A stretch of 64,000 nucleotides of DNA from Streptomyces ambofaciens ATCC 23877 (lineage in GTDB: Bacteria; Actinomycetota; Actinomycetes; Streptomycetales; Streptomycetaceae), in the NCBI RefSeq assembly GCF_001267885.1, contig NZ_CP012382.1, positions 6,559,001 through 6,623,000 of the forward strand, in the 5' to 3' direction. The position numbers and the translations under genes are program-made. Every line of letters begins with the position of its first letter. The stretch's first letter is position 1. Below the pieces are notes generated by a model. The model was not told the DNA's origin. It searched no databases and saw only the letters and a list, made by a program, of their open reading frames with translations. This document shows, one piece after another, positions 60,555 through 64,000 of this stretch.

Positions 60555-61331
60555 ATGAGCCCGAAGGAAGTTGCCCGACTGCGTGACGATGCGGCTGTAA
60601 AGCGCGTCAGTGCTGCGAGCGTCCAGGCCCTCGACCTCGAAACCATCGAGAACGAAGCGACTCCGACGCTCATCGCTCGTGGTGCCGCCTACGCTCGCGA
60701 GTACGCCGCCATCGAACACAAGCCAGAGCTACTCGCGAAGAACATTGCTGTGGTTCTCCTGGCGCTGCGGAAGCGTCATGACGACTGGCTTGGGCGGATG
60801 GGTGACTACCGACGTGATGCGGCAGAGGTCTACAGCGCTGCCAACATCAGGGATCGAGAGCAACTGAAGCGGCTTCAGGCGAACGTGCGCTACCACGTCG
60901 GCAACATGGTGCGCCGCCACCTCACCCCGCGGGAGCTGAAGGCGCTAGAGCTGAAAGACGCCTCGCCACTGGAGCGTCAGCAGGACCGGCGAGCGACGGA
61001 CACAGCCATTCTCCGCGCGACGAAAGTGGCGGCTGACGTGGAGGCTTCGACTCCGAAGACGTCGAAGGCAGCGAAGAAGCCGAAGGGCCAGGCCGCGGAG
61101 GAGATCGTCCCCACGCAGGGCGGAGGTCCCGGTACCGGTGTCAAGGCGACTGCCGACCACCTACGCCTGGCTGAGGTCGCGGCCGGCATCGTCAGTAAGC
61201 TCGACGTCGACGTCATCGACGGGCACATGACCGACGGTCAGCGTGCCAGACTCGACGAGGAGCTTGCGGAGATGGAGCGCACCGTCCGCCGGCTGCGCCG
61301 ACACCTGAAAACTCGCAGGTCAGAGGACTGA
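60555..61331 (+). CDS. Unknown 258-aa helical protein
   Basis: Helix-rich with a basic central linker (PKTSKAAKKPKGQ, about residues 165-185) and a C-terminal coiled coil (RLDEELAEMERTVRRLRRHL). It starts after an RBS (AGGGAGAGG). It lies between the SprT-like gene and palindrome H2. DNA binding is plausible from composition; a regulatory role is only a guess. Confidence 0.6.
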   Translation: MSPKEVARLRDDAAVKRVSAASVQALDLETIENEATPTLIARGAAYAREYAAIEHKPELLAKNIAVVLLALRKRHDDWLGRMGDYRRDAAEVYSAANIRDREQLKRLQANVRYHVGNMVRRHLTPRELKALELKDASPLERQQDRRATDTAILRATKVAADVEASTPKTSKAAKKPKGQAAEEIVPTQGGGPGTGVKATADHLRLAEVAAGIVSKLDVDVIDGHMTDGQRARLDEELAEMERTVRRLRRHLKTRRSED

Positions 61332-61380
61332 TCCGCCTCCCCGTCGACCAGCCTCCCCGTCCTCCGCGGGCCAAACTCCA

Positions 61381-61471
61381 GGCCAAAGTGTCGAACTAAC
61401 CCCTACTTTCACTTTCTCTCTATGCGCGTTAGAGAAAAGTTGAAAGTAGGGGTTAGTTTGCATTTTTGGCC
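61381..61471. repeat. Large palindrome H2
   Basis: Perfect inner arms AACTAACCCCTACTTTCA (61394-61411) and complement (61441-61458), and outer GGCCAAA/TTTGGCC. It shares left sequence CAAAGTGTCGAACTAACCCC and right sequence CAGTCTGxCCAGxGG with H1, 28.8 kb away. Confidence 0.88.
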
Positions 61472-61498
61472 TCAGTCTGGCCAGTGGAGGAGGACGCG

Positions 61499-61547
61499 GA
61501 AGATCTTCGACGGCCCGCGTCACATGCGCTCCGGATTACGACATAAC
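61499..61547 (+). promoter_or_regulatory. Promoter-like repeat P2
   Basis: GAAGATCTTC (61499-61508), GTCACA (61519-61524), 17-base spacer, CATAAC (61542-61547). It precedes the RecB-like nuclease gene and follows palindrome H2, as P1 follows H1. Confidence 0.65.
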
Positions 61548-61585
61548 CCATGTGTAAGCCACTGACGGACTGCACAGGGAGCCAC

Positions 61586-62389
61586 ATGGCAGGCGTGAGC
61601 ACCATCAAGCGCGGCGACAGCCGCTTCTACATCGACCCCGACGACGGCGACATCAAGGTCCCGGGCGTGACCAGTGTCGGCAGCATGCTGCCGAAGGACT
61701 ACCTCATGTACTGGTCCGCGAAGGAGGCTGCGGAGGCGGCCGTCACCAACTGGGACATCGTCTCCCAGCTCGTCCAGCGTGACCCTGCCGGCGCCGCCGA
61801 CTACCTGAAGAACGCGCACCGGCGGAAGTCGAAGGCCGCGAGTGACCTGGGCACCGCCGCGCACGACTACTTCGAGCGACTCGCGCGAGGCGAGACGGTC
61901 AACGACCGCTCCGTCCACATGGACGTGAAGCCTCACGTCAGGTGGTTCCGCGAGTTCCTCCAGGAGGTTCAGCCGGAGTTCCTCTACATGGAGGAGACGG
62001 TGTGGAGCGACAGCCACCGCTACGCCGGCTCCTTCGACGCCATCGCGAAGGTGGACGGGGAGGTCGTCATCCTCGACTGGAAGACGTCGAAGTCGATCTA
62101 CGACTCCGTAGCCCTCCAGCTCTCCGCCTACCGCTACGCGGACCGCATCATCCTCGCGGAGTCGGGGGAGTCGGTCGATGTCCCGGAGATGGTCGGCGGA
62201 GCCGCCCTGCACGTCCGCCCGGAGGGCTGGGCGCTGCACCCGGTGAAGTGCGACCGCACGGTGTTCGACACGTTCCTCCACCTCCGCGGCGTCTTCGACT
62301 GGGAGAAGGAAGGGAAGAAGAAGGTCATCGGCAAGCCGATTGCCTCCGGTGGAGAGTTCGTTACCGGCACTCAGAGGAGAGCGGCGTGA
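61586..62389 (+). CDS. RecB/Cas4-like PD-(D/E)XK exonuclease
   Basis: 267 aa from the ATG at 61586 with RBS AGGGAG; an ATG at 61550 is possible but lacks an RBS. The nuclease core has GSFDAIAKVDGEVVILDWKT (Asp, then D-x-K) and SVALQLSAYRYAD. Such phage nucleases act in recombination or DNA processing. It is the first gene behind P2. Confidence 0.82.
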   Translation: MAGVSTIKRGDSRFYIDPDDGDIKVPGVTSVGSMLPKDYLMYWSAKEAAEAAVTNWDIVSQLVQRDPAGAADYLKNAHRRKSKAASDLGTAAHDYFERLARGETVNDRSVHMDVKPHVRWFREFLQEVQPEFLYMEETVWSDSHRYAGSFDAIAKVDGEVVILDWKTSKSIYDSVALQLSAYRYADRIILAESGESVDVPEMVGGAALHVRPEGWALHPVKCDRTVFDTFLHLRGVFDWEKEGKKKVIGKPIASGGEFVTGTQRRAA

Positions 62390-62925
62390 GCGGGACGAAG
62401 AGCACCTACCTGGGCCATGAGACGACGTTGACGGAGTACACCGACCCGGTCCGTGTGGAGCTGACCACCATGGGGCGCGGCCCTGTTGCGATGGAGGAGA
62501 ATTCCAGCGGGCAGCGCTGGACCTTCGATATTCCAGGAATGTCGTGGTACGCGCTTCGGGGCCACATCCGCGACACTGATCCCGTCCGTGCGGAGCTGGA
62601 GAAGTCTCTCGACGACGCCCGGAGTACCATCGAGCGGCTCAGCGACGACCGCGACCACTGGGAGCAAGAGGCGGAGAGCCGGCAGAAGGAAGCCGACCTC
62701 TGGAAGTCCCTCGCCGCACGTCAGGACAACACAGCTCCGCTCCGCACGGAGCTGGACAGCGTCAAGCGCGAGCGCGACTACTGGCATGGTCGGTTCGAGG
62801 GCGCTCAGGCGAACGCGGAGTACGTCCGTGAGCAGTACGGGCGCCCGGACGAAGTCGACGAGCTGAAGGCCGTCATCGTCAGCCAGGCGCGGGAAATCGC
62901 GCGACTGAAGGGGGAGAGCGAGTGA
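62386..62925 (+). CDS. Unknown coiled-coil protein
   Basis: 179 aa from a GTG overlapping the nuclease stop (RBS AGAGGAGAG). N-terminal beta-rich part (GHETTLTEYTDPVRVEL, GQRWTFDIPG) and C-terminal long coiled coil (LEKSLDDARSTIERLSDDRD). No family recognised. Confidence 0.6.
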   Translation: MSGTKSTYLGHETTLTEYTDPVRVELTTMGRGPVAMEENSSGQRWTFDIPGMSWYALRGHIRDTDPVRAELEKSLDDARSTIERLSDDRDHWEQEAESRQKEADLWKSLAARQDNTAPLRTELDSVKRERDYWHGRFEGAQANAEYVREQYGRPDEVDELKAVIVSQAREIARLKGESE

Positions 62926-63095
62926 GCAAGTACGGCGAAGGCGTGCGCGAGCCGTTCGCAACATCGGGACTCATCAACGTCAGCATCGAGGACTACGACG
63001 GCAGCAGTCACACGAGTATCCATCCCGACGAGGCCCGTCTCCTCGGGCTCCGCCTGATCAAGATGGCCGACGAAGCGGAGGCGCAGGAATGGTGA
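62922..63095 (+). CDS. Unknown 57-aa protein
   Basis: GTG start overlapping the previous stop. Contains GLINVSIEDYDGSSHTSIHP and a C-terminal helix. Function unknown. Confidence 0.55.
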   Translation: MSKYGEGVREPFATSGLINVSIEDYDGSSHTSIHPDEARLLGLRLIKMADEAEAQEW

Positions 63096-63224
63096 ACGAC
63101 GCTCCTCCTCGTCCTGGGCGCTGACGCACTGGCGGTCGTGACGTCGAAGTTCCGCAAGTAGCACCAGTCGCACACGCGGGGCGTCCACACCGGGCGCCCC
63201 GCTTCGCATGCACACAGGAGGAGA

Positions 63225-63241
63225 GCGTGAAACGACTTACG
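63225..63241 (+). repeat. 17-mer repeat, weak copy 4
   Basis: GCGTGAAACGACTTACG, three mismatches from copies 1 and 2. It includes the GTG start of the lipoprotein gene. Confidence 0.45.
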
Positions 63242-63421
63242 CGACACCTGGCCGTCGTCCTGGCCCTCGTCGCCGCCCTGGCCATGCTCGCGGCCTGCGA
63301 CATCGACGACACCGCTCAGCCGTCGTGCGTGGAGGTCGACGTCGACGCTCCGAAGGTGAAGAAGCCGACGGGCCCGAAGATCACCGCCCCCGCACTGCGC
63401 ATCCCGACGAAGAGGAAGTGA
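63227..63421 (+). CDS. Small lipoprotein
   Basis: 64 aa from a GTG with RBS AGGAGGAG. Signal peptide (HLAVVLALVAALAMLAAC) with lipobox LAAC, followed by a short Pro/Lys-rich tail. A surface lipoprotein of this size could act in exclusion or lysis (spanin-like). Not recognised. Confidence 0.7.
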   Translation: MKRLTRHLAVVLALVAALAMLAACDIDDTAQPSCVEVDVDAPKVKKPTGPKITAPALRIPTKRK

Positions 63422-63422
63422 C

Positions 63423-63497
63423 ATGGAAGGCGCCGGAGTAGTCATCCTGATTGCCCTGATCCTCCTGCTTGCGTCCAGTCACAAGCCGAAGAAGTAG
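63423..63497 (+). CDS. 24-aa membrane microprotein
   Basis: MEGAGVVILIALILLLASSH then a basic end. One membrane helix. It starts 2 bases after the lipoprotein stop, so the two are probably translated together. Confidence 0.55.
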   Translation: MEGAGVVILIALILLLASSHKPKK

Positions 63498-63514
63498 CGC
63501 CAACCACACACGCA

Positions 63515-63552
63515 CGGCCTAGCCCCCGGTTGCCACGGCGCCGGGGGCTTTC
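63515..63552 (+). terminator. Terminator
   Basis: AGCCCCCGG pairs with CCGGGGGCT, followed by TTTCG, 18 bases after the microprotein stop. Confidence 0.8.
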
Positions 63553-63578
63553 GGCGTAGGACGACACAGAGGAGAGAC

Positions 63579-63776
63579 ATGATCAACGGCGGAACCACCA
63601 TCCACACGGCCGACGGATCGACGGTCAACGTCACCCCGCGGGGCCTGGAGTACGACCTCCACGTCCGTAACGCCAGGGGCGAGACCGTCGCCACGGTGGT
63701 CATGAATCAGGACGACCTCGACGCCCTCTACGAGGAGCTGGACGCGCACACGACGGTGGAGTGGGAGGCGGCATGA
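63579..63776 (+). CDS. Unknown 65-aa protein
   Basis: RBS AGAGGAGA. Beta-rich N-terminus (TTIHTADGSTVNVTPRGLEY) and an acidic C-terminal helix (DLDALYEELDAH). Stop overlaps the next start. Function unknown. Confidence 0.6.
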   Translation: MINGGTTIHTADGSTVNVTPRGLEYDLHVRNARGETVATVVMNQDDLDALYEELDAHTTVEWEAA

Positions 63777-64000
63777 GTCTGCACGTGCGACCGCTGACCC
63801 TGAAGGAAGCTAACGCCCTCGTCGGCTCCTGGCATCGGCATCACCGTCCCGTGGTGGGCCACCGATTCAGCATCGGTGTGTTCGACGAGGGAGGCGCCCC
63901 TCATGGAGCGGCCATAGTCGGCCGGCCTGTGGCGCGGGCCGTAGATCAAAGCGCCGTCGCGGAGGTCACAAGACTTGTGACGGACGGGCACAAAAACGCG
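63773..64000 (+). CDS. XF1762-family protein, N-terminal part
   Basis: The first 76 residues are visible before the window ends. PLTLKEANALVGSWHRHHRP, then VVGHRFSIGVFDE and AAIVGRPVARAVDQ match the XF1762 (GNAT-like) phage protein family. Start overlaps the previous stop. Role unknown; often found near phage DNA-metabolism genes. Confidence 0.8.
   Translation, partial: MSLHVRPLTLKEANALVGSWHRHHRPVVGHRFSIGVFDEGGAPHGAAIVGRPVARAVDQSAVAEVTRLVTDGHKNA

Larger units (their letters stand above)
30785..64000 (+). mobile_element. Element 2: siphovirus-type prophage (left ~33 kb)
   Basis: It starts between about 30785 and 30800, where homology to the radical SAM gene is lost, and runs past the window. 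It has a complete head, connector, tail, lysis and partial DNA metabolism set, in lambda-like order, plus tRNAs. All genes are on the plus strand except one lipoprotein gene. No repressor gene was identified with confidence. The right attachment site lies outside the window. Confidence 0.9.

Noticed and set aside
63728..63991. Minus-strand frame at the right edge
   Set aside because: It is antisense to the XF1762-family gene, whose frame has a clear family match.

Overview
The window is high-GC actinomycete DNA, almost certainly a Streptomyces chromosome. The evidence is GC-rich third codon positions, many GTG starts and leaderless promoters, an ethylmalonyl-CoA pathway operon, a pssA-psd pair and an Rv2578c-type radical SAM gene.

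Positions 1 to about 20,500 are host core DNA. They hold the end of a P-type metal ATPase, two alkylation-repair genes (Ada-AlkA fusion and ogt), a VOC protein, a sirtuin, a NUDIX hydrolase, glycerate kinase and phosphatidylethanolamine synthesis (pssA-psd). Next is a five-gene ethylmalonyl-CoA operon on the minus strand (ccr, meaA, mcl, MaoC hydratase, acyl-CoA dehydrogenase) with a TetR gene and a double-length 3-hydroxyacyl-CoA dehydrogenase. HEAT-repeat, RidA and secreted S33 peptidase genes follow.

The radical SAM gene is then cut twice. Element 1 (20,500-30,478, about 10 kb) has both attachment junctions. Rejoining its flanks restores the reading frame, and rejoining its ends gives a symmetric attP. 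It encodes a large serine integrase, a zinc-finger protein, a head-tail connector, portal, MuF protein, small and large terminase, an XRE-TPR regulator and two small accessory proteins. I find no capsid or tail gene. It therefore carries a packaging vertex and DNA motor but nothing to package into, and it also holds a structured intergenic element and a three-copy palindromic repeat. I think it is a phage satellite or a strongly reduced prophage; this is the most interesting object in the window.

About 310 bp of the host gene follow, and then element 2 (about 30,785 to beyond 64,000), a siphovirus-type prophage integrated near the 5' end of the same gene by a second serine integrase. Its order is integrase, palindrome/promoter cassette, tRNA cluster, a lipoprotein on the opposite strand, HNH and primase-polymerase genes, terminases, portal, MuF, scaffold, decoration, capsid, connectors, tail tube, frameshifted chaperone, tape measure, tail proteins, amidase endolysin, holin candidates, an SGNH-hydrolase tail protein, dNMP kinase, a SprT-like protein, a RecB-like nuclease and small genes. 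Several short motifs recur between its genes: a duplicated palindrome-plus-promoter cassette, a 17-mer resembling a single-subunit RNA polymerase promoter, GAAAGTGTGAC boxes, a start-associated 13-mer, and two hairpins with type I-E CRISPR repeat geometry. Its far end lies outside the window.
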